The notes: generated from the letters alone by a model not told the origin. A stretch of 15,227 nucleotides of DNA from DATIRA01 sp964553405 (GCA_964553405.1 CAZKLS010000065.1:1-15227), one strand, 5' to 3'. Numbered from the stretch's first letter, positions 1 to 7,712 are shown. Made by a program: numbers and translations.

Positions 1-187
1 CCTCCAGCGAAGCCAGCGCATGCGACGGCAGCACCTTGGCTTCCGCAACAAGCCGGCAGAGCCGCAGGTTGTGCACGTTGTTGTGAGGGTGCGCAATGGA
101 CAGCCACTCAAAGAACCTGCAGGCGGGGCGCGCCGCAGCGGCTCCATCCGAGCCAGAAGCCACCGGCAGGCCCGCCTGGCGCGGCAC
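1..187 (-). CDS. Unidentified partial ORF running off the left edge
   Basis: On the minus strand one frame is open from about 568 to the left edge. Its part below about 370 reads like protein: a Ser/Thr/Glu/Pro-rich stretch (about 190-290), then an Ala-rich segment, then a more structured part containing FFEWL, HPHNNVHNLRLCRLVAEA and LPSHALASLE. I do not recognise the family. There is no ATG in this frame. GTG at 187-185 is a possible start, with a GGGGAGG-like purine run upstream, but that run sits in a hairpin (188-204). Alternatively this is the interior of a larger protein whose N-terminal part was lost at the junction near 370, because the Ser/Thr-rich stretch resembles an interdomain linker. 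The frame differs from that of the CoA-transferase, and the residues do not match the missing C-terminus of that family. Function unknown; even its reality as a gene is uncertain. Confidence 0.3.
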   Translation of the reverse strand, partial: MPRQAGLPVASGSDGAAAARPACRFFEWLSIAHPHNNVHNLRLCRLVAEAKVLPSHALASLE

Positions 188-204
188 GGGAGGAACGACC
201 TCCC
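188..204. repeat. Perfect hairpin, 6-bp arms, 5-nt loop
   Basis: GGGAGG at 188-193 and CCTCCC at 199-204 are perfect inverted copies around AACGA. It lies just upstream of the possible GTG start (187-185) of the left-edge ORF and covers the purine run that would be its ribosome-binding site. This could be structural or chance in GC-rich DNA; no T-tract follows on either strand. Confidence 0.4.
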
Positions 205-240
205 CGGGCAGTGCTTCCGATGGTGAAGATAAAGAAACGA

Positions 241-267
241 CTTCCGAAACATCCGTCGCTTCGGAAG
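241..267. repeat. Perfect hairpin, 8-bp arms, 11-nt loop
   Basis: CTTCCGAA at 241-248 and TTCGGAAG at 260-267 are perfect inverted copies separated by 11 nt. It sits in the less GC-rich stretch (about 220-270) just beyond the stop of the broken CoA-transferase. Neither strand has a clear T-run after it, so an intrinsic terminator is not well supported. A protein-binding site or a mobile-element end are possibilities that cannot be separated here. Confidence 0.45.
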
Positions 268-293
268 TCGCAACGTCCTGTGTGGCCTGTGGC

Positions 294-1259
294 TCAACGC
301 GGCTGCCGCCGCGCGCGACGTCGGTTTGTCCGCCGGAGTCGGCGCCTTCGCGGCACTCCCGGCCGGTTCCTGCGGTTCGCGACGCGCTGCCGGTTGCTGC
401 CGAACTCGGCCCGATCCGGCAGCTCGTCCAGTTCCAGCGCCGTGCAGAGGCGGCGGAACTGCGCGTCGTTGCCGACCGCCACCATGATGTGGCCGTCCGC
501 GGTGCCGAAGGACTGGTAGGGGACGATGTTGGGATGGGCCGTGCCCTGCCGGCCCGGCGGGCGACCCGTCAGCAGGTAGTTCAGGTTCTGGTTGGCGAGC
601 CACGCGACCTGCGAATCGAGCAGCGACAGGTCGACGTACTGGCCCCGGCCCGAGCTCGCGCGCTCGTACAGCGCCGCGAGAATCGCAGTCACCGCATACA
701 TTCCGCACATCAGGTCGGCGACCGCGACGCCGACCTTCTGCGGTCCGGCGCCCGGTTCGTCGTCCGCGGGTCCGGTGATGCTCATCAGGCCGCCCATGGC
801 CTGGATCATCGCGTCGTAGCCGATCGCGCCCGCCTGCGGCCCGTCCTGCCCGAATCCGGAGATGGAGAGGTAAACCAGGCGGGAATTCAGCGGTTCCAGA
901 TCGCTCCACGCGAGTCCGTGCCGCGCGAGACCGCCGACCTTGAAGTTCTCGACCAGCACGTCGGCCCGGGTGGCCAGTTGCCGGACCAGCGCCTGCCCCT
1001 CGGACCTGGCGAAGTCGATGGCCACCGATCGCTTGCCGCGATTCGTGGAAAGGTAGTAAGCCGACTCGGTCGTGTCGTTGCCGGCGGAATCCTTCAGGTA
1101 AGGCGGGCCCCAGTGGCGGGTGTCGTCACCACCATCCGGTCGCTCGATCTTGACGACCTCGGCACCGAGGTCGGCCAGCAGCTGCGTCGCCCAGGGGCCC
1201 GCGAGGATGCGGGTCAGGTCGAGCACCAGGATCCCTGCCAGCGGCCCGGACATCGCCAC
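294..1259 (-). pseudogene. Class III (CaiB/BaiF) CoA-transferase, C-terminally truncated
   Basis: Family III CoA-transferases move CoA between carboxylic acids, for example in carnitine, formyl/oxalyl or dicarboxylate metabolism; the substrate cannot be told here. The N-terminus is canonical (GPLAGILVLDLTRILAGP, then DLGAEVVKIE at about 30-39), followed by GYDAMIQAMGGLMSITG at 147-163. The probable catalytic Asp is D182 in VADLMCGMYA, aligning with Asp169 of formyl-CoA transferase; GRGQYVDLSLLD follows at 204-215. Similarity stops at about residue 296 (QRVANR; nucleotides 372-374). The last 25 residues are an Arg-rich tail unlike the family. Members are normally about 380-410 residues, against 321 here, so the C-terminal closing segment is missing. 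The start is GTG at 1259, with GAGG four bases upstream; an ATG two codons on is the alternative. It lies 28 bp after the NicO-like gene. Probably non-functional, or an assembly chimera. Confidence 0.8.
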
Positions 1260-1287
1260 TAAGCCTCGCGCATCGGACGACCTGCGC

Positions 1288-2004
1288 TCAAAGGCCCAGG
1301 AAGATGATGCCGAGTCCGCAGACGCTGAGGGCCGCGCCCGCCAGTGCGTGCGAGTATCGGTGCAGCGCGTTGCCGGGCAGCCGGCGAAGTCCGGCCGCCG
1401 CGAAGTAAACCACCGAGACCATCGTCGCGATCGTCGCGATCCCGAAGGCCAGCACGACGGCGAGGACCCCGAAGGTGCTCTGCTGGAAAGCCGGGTACAT
1501 CAGCACCGGGATCAACGGTTCGCAGGGACCGAGCACGAAGATCACGAACAGCGCCCAGGGCGTGATGCTGTTCGCCTTGCCTGCGTCCACGTGCGGGTGC
1601 GCATGATCGCCGTGGTGGCCGTGCGAATGGCTGTGCACCAGTCCGCCGGTATGCACGTGCTGATGGTAGTGCGGACGCGAGCGCCATGCCCTGCGCAGCC
1701 CCCAGGCCATGTAGGCCAGCCCGAAGCCGGTCAGCAGCCACGCAGCAGCGTCGCCACGCAGGCCCTCGAACCATTCGAGTTTCGACAGCGACACGCCGGC
1801 CGCGATGCCGACCATGCCGATCACAACCGAGCCGAGCACGTGTCCGACGCCGCAGAGCGACGTGATCCACAGCGTCCGCCGCGTCGTCCAGTTCCGCGCC
1901 GAGGACAAGGCCACGAACGGCAGGTAGTGGTCGGGGCCGAGCAGCGTGTGAATGACGCCGATCGAGGCCGCGGTCATCATCAGGAAGCCGAGGTCGGACT
2001 CCAT
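1288..2004 (-). CDS. NicO/UreH-like (TauE/SafE-type) membrane metal transporter
   Basis: A 238-residue integral membrane protein with about six hydrophobic segments (roughly 8-30, 48-72, 86-104, 148-170, 176-204, 216-238). The first contains HTLLGPDHYLPF (H19, D25, H26), reminiscent of the H-x-D-H signature of nickel/cobalt permeases; a second GPCEP motif lies at 159-163 in LGPCEPLIPVL. Between the third and fourth segments is a loop with 12 histidines in residues 112-138, a typical metal-binding loop. Relatives are annotated as nickel/cobalt transporters, urease accessory UreH, or sulfite exporter TauE/SafE proteins. The histidine loop favours a transition metal (Ni, Co or Zn), but import versus export cannot be read from sequence. 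The start is ATG at 2004 with only a weak ribosome-binding site. It follows the ATPase gene by 84 bp and precedes the broken CoA-transferase. Confidence 0.8.
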   Translation of the reverse strand: MESDLGFLMMTAASIGVIHTLLGPDHYLPFVALSSARNWTTRRTLWITSLCGVGHVLGSVVIGMVGIAAGVSLSKLEWFEGLRGDAAAWLLTGFGLAYMAWGLRRAWRSRPHYHQHVHTGGLVHSHSHGHHGDHAHPHVDAGKANSITPWALFVIFVLGPCEPLIPVLMYPAFQQSTFGVLAVVLAFGIATIATMVSVVYFAAAGLRRLPGNALHRYSHALAGAALSVCGLGIIFLGL

Positions 2005-2088
2005 CTATTTCGCTGCCGTGGCAAATCGTGTGACGAAAACGTGGAAAGGTAATCACGCGATCCGGGTGCTGACAAGCACGGCAAAGAC
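2005..2088. other. 84-bp gap between transporter operon and NicO-like gene
   Basis: This is the largest gap in the leftward gene run. On the minus strand a TTGTCA (2075-2070) resembles a -35 box, but the hexamer 17 bp downstream (TTACCT) is a poor -10. No T-tailed hairpin is seen. It may hold a weak or factor-dependent promoter for the NicO-like gene, but the sequence does not prove it. Confidence 0.35.
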
Positions 2089-2898
2089 CTATGGCCGTGT
2101 GGAGATTCGCGCGACCGAGCCCGCGCTCGCCAGCAGTTCCCAGGTATACGGTTCGGCGGGCTCGCGGAACACCTGCTCGATGGGCCCGCTCTCGACCACC
2201 CGGCCTGCCTTCAGCACGATCACGTCCTCGCAGACCAGCCTCGCGACCGCGAGATTGTGGGTGATAAACATGACGGCAACTTCAGCATCCACTCGTATCT
2301 GGTTGATTAAATTTATTATCTGAGCCTGCACCGATACGTCCAGCGCGCTGGTCGCCTCGTCGCAGATCAGCAGCCTCGGGCTCACCATCGTCGCGCGTGC
2401 GATGGCCACGCGCTGGCACTGGCCGCCACTCAACTCATGCGGATAGCGTCCGCGCAGCGAGGTGTCGAGCCCCACCCGCGCGAGCGCTGCGTCGACCGAC
2501 CCCGCGACGGCAGACCCCACCGTCGCGGCGCTTCGAGCCTCGATCGCCTCGAGCAGCGAATTCTCGACGGTCATGCGCGGATCGAGGCTGCCCACCGGGT
2601 CCTGGAACACGATCTGCTGCTCACGGCGGATTTCGCGCAGGCGTCGCCGTCCGGCCGCATGGACGGACTCTCCAAACCAGCGCACCTCACCTGCGCTGGG
2701 CGCGACGAGTCCGAGAATGGCTCGGGCCAGCGTGGACTTGCCGCTGCCGGACTCCCCGACCACGGCCAGCGACCGCCCCGCTCCGAGCCGGAGGCTCACC
2801 CGCTCGAGCGCCGCAGTCCCGCCCGCCCGCGCGCGGCCGCGCCGCGCGGGATAGTCCACGCAGAGCCCGTCGACCTCCAGCATTGGCGGCTTCGTCAT
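2089..2898 (-). CDS. Peptide/nickel-type ABC transporter ATP-binding protein (OppF/DppF-like)
   Basis: This is the second of two ATPase subunits that power an inner-membrane oligopeptide/dipeptide-type importer. All nucleotide-binding motifs are present: Walker A GESGSGKST (48-56), Q-loop in IVFQDP (about 97-101), signature LSGGQ (156-160), Walker B LLICDE (176-181), D-loop SALD and switch His214 in FITHN (the family usually has THD). At 269 residues it lacks the C-terminal oligo/HPY extension of full-length OppF and DppF (about 330 residues), matching the shorter partner ATPase seen in Nik and Sap systems. The ATG at 2898 overlaps the stop of the preceding ATPase gene by 4 bp, so translation is probably coupled. 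Residues 194-202 are written in strikingly AT-rich codons (ATA three times, TTA, CGA), unlike the rest of the gene. Substrate unknown. Confidence 0.93.
   Translation of the reverse strand: MTKPPMLEVDGLCVDYPARRGRARAGGTAALERVSLRLGAGRSLAVVGESGSGKSTLARAILGLVAPSAGEVRWFGESVHAAGRRRLREIRREQQIVFQDPVGSLDPRMTVENSLLEAIEARSAATVGSAVAGSVDAALARVGLDTSLRGRYPHELSGGQCQRVAIARATMVSPRLLICDEATSALDVSVQAQIINLINQIRVDAEVAVMFITHNLAVARLVCEDVIVLKAGRVVESGPIEQVFREPAEPYTWELLASAGSVARISTRP
2293..2322 (-). other. AT-rich rare-codon island inside the OppF-like gene
   Basis: Bases 2303-2322 have only 3 G/C in 20, in a gene otherwise near two-thirds GC or higher. In frame, the codons for residues 193-202 read CAG ATA ATA AAT TTA ATC, then AAC CAG ATA CGA. 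ATA, TTA and CGA are rare in such genomes. The reading frame stays intact and the encoded residues fit the family helix after the D-loop. Confidence 0.75.
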
Positions 2899-3902
2899 GC
2901 GGGATCCGAATCGCCGGCGCGATGGCAGGCGACGTCGTGGCTGCCGGGCCGCGGGCGGAGCGCAGGCTGCGTGTCACGGCAGACCGCGAGGCGCTCCGTA
3001 CAGCGCGGCTCGAACGGGCAACCGGCCTCGATCTCGCCCGGACGCGGCGGCTGCCCTGCGATCCAGGCCAGCGGCTGGCCGGTCGGATCGTCCAGGCGAG
3101 GCACTGCGGCCAGCAGGGCCCGCGTATAGGGATGCGCCGGCGCCGCCAGCACCTCGCCCGCGGCACCGACCTCGACCACGCGGCCTGCGTACATGACCGC
3201 GAGCTGGTCGGCGATGCCTGCGGCGACCCCCAGGTCATGGGTGATCAGCACGATCGAGAGTCCCTGGTCGCGCAGACCGCGCAGCAGAGCGAGCACCTGC
3301 GCCTGGATCGTGACGTCGAGCGCGGTCGTAGGCTCGTCGGCGATCAGCAGCTTCGGGCGCGCCATCAGCGCCATCGCGATCACGGCGCGCTGGCGCATGC
3401 CGCCGGAAAACTCGTGCGGGTACTGTGCGATGCGCCGCCGGGGCTCCGGGATACCGACCTGCGCCAGCACTTCGAGCGCCCGCGCTTCGGCCTCGCGCTG
3501 CGAGGCGAGACCGTGGGCGGTCAGCACCTCGCTGAGCTGTTCCCCGATCGTCAGCTGCGGAGTCAGCGCGTTCATCGGGTCCTGGAACACGGTCACGAGC
3601 CGCGTCCCACGCAGCGCGTTGAGGTCGCGCTCCTTCGCTCCGATCAGCTCGCGCCCTTCGAAGCGGGCCGAGCCGCTGCTCCGGCCGTTCGCCGCCAGCA
3701 GGCCGAGGCAGGCGAGGAAGGTCTGGCTCTTGCCGGAGCCCGATTCGCCGACCACGGCGAGGCACTGCCCGGTCCGGATCTCGAGCGAGACCGAGTCAAC
3801 GGCCCGGATCGGACCTGCCGGCAGGTCGAAATCCACGCAGACACCGCTCAGCTCGAGCAGCGGCACGTCCCGCTCAGCGCTGTCTCGGGTCGAGCGCATC
3901 AC
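2895..3902 (-). CDS. Peptide-type ABC transporter ATP-binding protein (OppD/DppD-like)
   Basis: This is the first ATPase subunit of the peptide-type importer. Motifs in order: Walker A GESGSGKSQ (52-60; the terminal Gln instead of Thr is also normal in OppD), Q-loop VFQDP (about 105-109), signature FSGGM (165-169), Walker B LLIADE (185-190), D-loop TALD and switch His222 in LITHD. The C-terminal oligo/HPY extension is present, with cysteines at 295, 301, 308 and 326 (AGCPFEPRC, VCRD, ACHRA). This conserved cysteine set binds an iron-sulfur cluster in structurally studied DppD relatives, which I infer here. Length 335 is normal for the family. The start is GTG at 3902, with ATG as the next codon; it overlaps the upstream permease by 29 bp, and a GGGAG run lies upstream. 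The gene ends in a 4-bp overlap with the second ATPase. Confidence 0.93.
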   Translation of the reverse strand: MMRSTRDSAERDVPLLELSGVCVDFDLPAGPIRAVDSVSLEIRTGQCLAVVGESGSGKSQTFLACLGLLAANGRSSGSARFEGRELIGAKERDLNALRGTRLVTVFQDPMNALTPQLTIGEQLSEVLTAHGLASQREAEARALEVLAQVGIPEPRRRIAQYPHEFSGGMRQRAVIAMALMARPKLLIADEPTTALDVTIQAQVLALLRGLRDQGLSIVLITHDLGVAAGIADQLAVMYAGRVVEVGAAGEVLAAPAHPYTRALLAAVPRLDDPTGQPLAWIAGQPPRPGEIEAGCPFEPRCTERLAVCRDTQPALRPRPGSHDVACHRAGDSDPA

Positions 3903-4749
3903 GCAGCCCGTCTCCCAGGAAATTGAGGCACAAGAGCAGCATCGCGAGCACGCCCGACGGCACGAGCAGCATCCACGGCGAGGACTCCATCTCGAGCGCT
4001 CCCTCGGCGACCAGTCGGCCCAGGCTCGTCAGCGGCTCCTGTACGCCGAGACCGAGGAAGCTCAGGAAGCTCTCGAACAGGATCACCTGCGGCACCGTCA
4101 GCGTGGCGTACACGACGACCGTCCCGAGCACGTTCGGCACGATGTGCCTCGTTATGACGCGGTGGGCGGGCAGGCCGAGCACGATCGCGGCCTCGACGAA
4201 CTCGCGGTTGCGAAGCGCGAGCGCCTGCCCGCGAACGATCCGGGCCATCGTCAGCCAGCCGACGGCACCGATGGCGAGGAAGATCAGCACCAGGCTGCGG
4301 CCGAAGAACACCGTCAGGATGATGACGAAAAACATGTACGGCAGCGCGTACAGAACGTCCACGAAACGCATCATCCACTCGTCCACCCGCCCGCCGAGAT
4401 AGCCGGCCGTGGCGCCCCAGAGTACGCCGATCAGCAGGCTGACCGCGGTGGCGCACAGTGCCACCAGCAGCGATACCTGCGTGCCTTTCCAGGTACGCAC
4501 GAACAGGTCCCGGCCGTTGCTGTCGGTGCCGAGGTAGTGGCCGTTCGAGAGCGAGGGTGGCGAGGCGAGCGGGCTCAGGCTCCAGTCCACCTCGTCGAGC
4601 CCGTAGGGACTCGCGAGCGGGCCGAGAAGCGCCAGCAGCACCAGCACGGCCAGCAGGCCCGCGGCGACCAGCGCAGCCCGGTTCTGTCGCAGGCGCCGGC
4701 CCGCATCCGCCCAGAGTCCGCCGCGGACCTCCGCCGTCGGCTCAGCCAT
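3874..4749 (-). CDS. ABC transporter permease (OppC/DppC-like)
   Basis: An inner-membrane subunit of the peptide/nickel-type importer, 291 residues. A cytoplasmic N-terminus is followed by a first membrane segment at about 26-45, and then the family motif HYLGTDSNGRDLF at 71-83, characteristic of OppC/DppC proteins. Five further hydrophobic segments follow (about 92-118, 133-165, 205-232 and 255-280 are the clearest blocks). The EAA loop that docks on the ATPase is at 186-206 (EAAIVLGLPAHRVITRHIVP). ATG at 4749 overlaps the preceding permease by 8 bp, and the 3' end overlaps the OppD-like gene by 29 bp, so the four genes are translated as a tight unit. The substrate cannot be inferred: the binding protein that sets specificity is absent from the window. 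Confidence 0.93.
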   Translation of the reverse strand: MAEPTAEVRGGLWADAGRRLRQNRAALVAAGLLAVLVLLALLGPLASPYGLDEVDWSLSPLASPPSLSNGHYLGTDSNGRDLFVRTWKGTQVSLLVALCATAVSLLIGVLWGATAGYLGGRVDEWMMRFVDVLYALPYMFFVIILTVFFGRSLVLIFLAIGAVGWLTMARIVRGQALALRNREFVEAAIVLGLPAHRVITRHIVPNVLGTVVVYATLTVPQVILFESFLSFLGLGVQEPLTSLGRLVAEGALEMESSPWMLLVPSGVLAMLLLCLNFLGDGLRDALDPRQR

Positions 4750-5665
4750 GCCGGATCCTCGGGTCGAGCCAGCCGTAAAGCATGTCCACGGCGAGGTTCA
4801 GCAGCAGTATCAGTGCCGCATAGAAAATCACCATGCCCATCACCAGCGTGTAGTCGCGGTTGATCGCGCCCTGCACGAAATAACGGCCGACGCCCGGCAG
4901 GCCGAAAACCTGCTCGACCACCAGCGAGCCCGTGAGCAGCGCCGCTGTCGCGGGGCCGAGAAAACTCAGCACGGGCAGCAGCGTCGGCTTCAGCGCATGA
5001 CGGCGCAGGATGTAACCCGGCGCGAGTCCCTTCGCACGGGCCGTGCGTATGAACGGCGACTGCAGCACCTCGAGCAGGCTGCCGCGCGCGAGTCGCGCCA
5101 GATAGGCGATGAATGGCAGCGCCAGCGTGACGACCGGCAGCACCAGGTATTGCAGGCTGCCGGCCTCCCAGCCCGCGACCGGCAGCCACTGGAGCCTGAC
5201 GCCGAACACGAGCGCCAGCACCGGCGCGACGACGAAGCTCGGCACCGCGATGCCGACCAGCGCGAGCGCCATGACCGCGTGGTCGACCATCCCGTTCTGG
5301 CGCAGCGCAGCCAGCATGCCGAGCGGGATGCCGACCGCGAGCGCCAGCAGCAGCGCGAGGCCGCCGACGGTCAGCGTGACCGGCAGGCCGCGCGCGATCA
5401 GTTCCGAGACGCGGAAATCCCGGTACTTGAACGAGGGCCCGAGGTCACCGCGCAGCAGTCCGGCGAGGTAATTGCGAAACTGCACGAGCACCGGCTGGTC
5501 CAGCCCGTAGGCCGCCTCGAGGTTGGCATGGATCTCGGGCGGGATGGCCTGTTCCTCGTCGAAGGGTCCGCCCGGCGCGGCCCTCATCAGGAAGAACGCC
5601 GCGGTGATGATCACCAGCAACGTCGGGATGGCGCCGAGCAGTCTGCGAGCCGCGAATCGGAGCAT
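4742..5665 (-). CDS. ABC transporter permease (OppB/DppB-like)
   Basis: The first permease of the importer, 307 residues. I start it at ATG 5665 (MLRFAARRLLGAIPTLLVII), because family members begin with exactly this arginine-rich turn plus first membrane helix; the frame is open further upstream but only as a shadow inside ligA. Features seen: first helix at 9-28, RAAPGGPFD (28-36), the conserved periplasmic part with GLDQPVLVQFRNYL, helices from about 97 to 195, and the EAA-like loop RTARAKGLAPGYILRRHALK (207-226). It ends with the typical YGWLDPRIRHG. It begins 14 bp after the ligA stop, with no visible promoter between them, so readthrough from ligA is likely. No OppA/DppA-type binding protein lies before or after the transporter genes. 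Confidence 0.93.
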   Translation of the reverse strand: MLRFAARRLLGAIPTLLVIITAAFFLMRAAPGGPFDEEQAIPPEIHANLEAAYGLDQPVLVQFRNYLAGLLRGDLGPSFKYRDFRVSELIARGLPVTLTVGGLALLLALAVGIPLGMLAALRQNGMVDHAVMALALVGIAVPSFVVAPVLALVFGVRLQWLPVAGWEAGSLQYLVLPVVTLALPFIAYLARLARGSLLEVLQSPFIRTARAKGLAPGYILRRHALKPTLLPVLSFLGPATAALLTGSLVVEQVFGLPGVGRYFVQGAINRDYTLVMGMVIFYAALILLLNLAVDMLYGWLDPRIRHG

Positions 5666-5679
5666 CTCGGTCGCGCCGC

Positions 5680-7698
5680 TCAGTCGCGGTCGAGCAGCTT
5701 TCGGAAACCGGCTTCGTCGATCACCCGCACGCCGAGCTCCTGCGCCTTGCCCAGCTTCGAGCCCGGATCGGCACCGACGACCAGCAGCGTCGTCCTGCGC
5801 GAGACGGAGTCCGTGACCGTGGCCCCCGCACTGCGTGCCGCCTCGCGCGCCTCGTCGCGGGTCATCGACTCGAGCGTCCCGGTAACGACCAGCGTCTCGC
5901 CGGCGAGCGGGCCGTCCGGGCTCGCACGGCGCGCGCTCAATGCGGGCCACTCGATGCCGGCCGCGACCAGCCGCTCGATGACCTTGCGGTTGCGCGGCTC
6001 GTCGAAGAAATCCCGCACGTGCGCCGCGACGACCGGCCCGACGTCGGGAACTTCCTCGATCTCCGGTGCGCTGGCCGCGGCGATCCTCGGCAGCTCGCCG
6101 AAGTGCTCGGCCAGTGCACGCGCCGTCGCCTCGCCCACGTCGCGAATGCCGAGCGCGAAAAGAAAGCGGGGCAAGGTCGTGCGCTTGCTCTTCTGCAGCG
6201 CCCGGACCAGCCTCGCCGCCGACTTCTCGCCCATGCGCTCGAGCGCGGCCAGCTCCTCAGCGGTCAGCGTGTAGAGATCCGCGGGAGTCTCGACCCGCCC
6301 GGCCTCGACGAGCTGCTCGATCAGCTTCTCGCCGAGCCCCTCGATGTCCATCGCACGACGCGCAGCGAAATGGCGCAGCGCCTCGCGGCGCTGCGCGCCG
6401 CAGACCAGTCCGCCGCTGCAGCGCGCAACGGCTTCGCCTTCGGCGCGGGTCACGTGCGATCCGCAGACCGGGCAGCGCTCCGGCAGGCGGACCGCCGCCG
6501 CGTCCCGCGGCCGCAGCTCGGGGATCACCCGTACGACTTCCGGAATCACGTCGCCCGCGCGGCGGATCACCACCGTGTCGCCGATGCGCACGTCCTTGCG
6601 TGCGATTTCGTCCATGTTGTGCAGCGTCGCGTTGCTTACCGTCACGCCGCCGACGAACACCGGCTCGAGGCGGGCCACCGGGGTCAGCGCCCCGGTGCGC
6701 CCGACCTGGAACCCGACGTCGCGAACGACGGTGGTCTCCTCCTCCGCCGCGAACTTGTGCGCGATCGCCCAGCGTGGAGCGCGCGCCACGTGGCCGAGGT
6801 CCTTCTGCCAGTCGAGGCGGTCCACCTTGTAGACGACGCCATCGATGTCGAAGTCGAGCGAGCGCCGCTTGCGGCTCATGCGTTCGTGGTAGTCGAGGCA
6901 ACCCTTGACGCCGTGGACGACGTCCAGGTCCGGCGCGGTGCGAAGCCCGAGTTCCCGGAGCGCCTCGAGCACGGCGCTGTGAGTCCGCGGCATGGACCAT
7001 CCGCGGGTCGCGCCGAGTCCGTAGAACAACACGTCCAGCGACCGGCTGGCCGTCACGCCGGGGTCGAGCTGGCGCAGGCTGCCGGCCGCGGCGTTGCGCG
7101 GGTTCACGAACGTCTTCTCGCCCTGCCGTTCCGCGCGGCGGTTCAGTTCCTCGAACGAGCTGCGCGTCATGTACACCTCGCCGCGCACCTCGAGCAGCGC
7201 AGGCGGGCGGCGGGTATGCAGGCGCAGCGGTGCCGAGCGTACGGCCCGGACGTTGGCCGTGACGTCCTCCCCGCGCGACCCGTCGCCCCGCGTCGCGGCG
7301 CGGACCAGCTGGCCGTCCTGGTAGCGGATGCTGATCGCGAGGCCGTCGATCTTCGGTTCGGCCGCGTACACGACTTCCTCGACGTCGAGCCGCTCCCTGA
7401 TGCGCCGGTCGAAGTCGATCACGTCCTGCTCGCTGAAAGCGTTCTCCAGCGACAGCATCGGCGGGTCGTGCTGGACTTCAGCGAACTCGCGCGAGACCGC
7501 GCCACCCACCCTCTGGGTGGGCGAATCGGGAGTCACGAGATCCGGATGCGTGCGCTCGAGCTCCTCGAGCTCGCGCATCAGCGCGTCGAAGCGCGCATCC
7601 GGGATCTCCGGATCGTCGAGCACGTAGTAGCGGTAGTTGTGATGCTCGATCTGCTCGCGCAGCTGTTCGATTCGCTTCGAGGCCCCGGCCGCGGCCAT
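5680..7698 (-). CDS. ligA: NAD-dependent DNA ligase LigA
   Basis: Seals nicks during lagging-strand synthesis and repair using NAD+; essential in bacteria. The 672 residues match the usual length (about 670). Domain Ia, which takes up NMN, is at 1-70 (HNYRYYVLDDPEIPDARFD). In the adenylation domain the catalytic lysine is K116 in EPKIDGLA, followed by RGDGSRGEDVTAN. The OB fold continues to about residue 400. The four-cysteine zinc finger, spaced C-x2-C-x14-C-x5-C, is near 407-434 (CPVC, RCSGGLVC), as in E. coli LigA. Helix-hairpin-helix repeats follow (LERMGEKSA, LGIRDVGEATA, EEVPDVGPVVA), and a BRCT domain covers about 592-672 (GETLVVTGTL, LVVGADPGSKLGKA). ATG at 7698 lies 14 bp after the zipA stop. 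No key residue is missing; this looks like the functional housekeeping copy. Confidence 0.98.
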   Translation of the reverse strand: MAAAGASKRIEQLREQIEHHNYRYYVLDDPEIPDARFDALMRELEELERTHPDLVTPDSPTQRVGGAVSREFAEVQHDPPMLSLENAFSEQDVIDFDRRIRERLDVEEVVYAAEPKIDGLAISIRYQDGQLVRAATRGDGSRGEDVTANVRAVRSAPLRLHTRRPPALLEVRGEVYMTRSSFEELNRRAERQGEKTFVNPRNAAAGSLRQLDPGVTASRSLDVLFYGLGATRGWSMPRTHSAVLEALRELGLRTAPDLDVVHGVKGCLDYHERMSRKRRSLDFDIDGVVYKVDRLDWQKDLGHVARAPRWAIAHKFAAEEETTVVRDVGFQVGRTGALTPVARLEPVFVGGVTVSNATLHNMDEIARKDVRIGDTVVIRRAGDVIPEVVRVIPELRPRDAAAVRLPERCPVCGSHVTRAEGEAVARCSGGLVCGAQRREALRHFAARRAMDIEGLGEKLIEQLVEAGRVETPADLYTLTAEELAALERMGEKSAARLVRALQKSKRTTLPRFLFALGIRDVGEATARALAEHFGELPRIAAASAPEIEEVPDVGPVVAAHVRDFFDEPRNRKVIERLVAAGIEWPALSARRASPDGPLAGETLVVTGTLESMTRDEAREAARSAGATVTDSVSRRTTLLVVGADPGSKLGKAQELGVRVIDEAGFRKLLDRD

Positions 7699-7712
7699 GG
7701 TTCAGGTTCCGC

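Noticed and set aside
96..1262. 388-residue plus-strand open frame opposite the CoA-transferase
   Set aside because: It spans the 370 junction without any domain and reads as an antisense shadow.
1259..2056. 265-residue minus-strand frame overlapping the NicO-like gene
   Set aside because: Arg/Ala-rich in the wrong frame; the 1288-2004 frame gives membrane helices and the His loop.
2047..2075. Possible promoter for the NicO-like gene (TTGTCA at 2070-2075, TTACCT at 2047-2052)
   Set aside because: The -35 is good, but the -10 matches the consensus at only two of six positions.
4748..6274. 508-residue plus-strand open frame opposite the permease and ligA
   Set aside because: His/Gln/Arg-rich antisense product of GC-rich coding DNA, with no family features.
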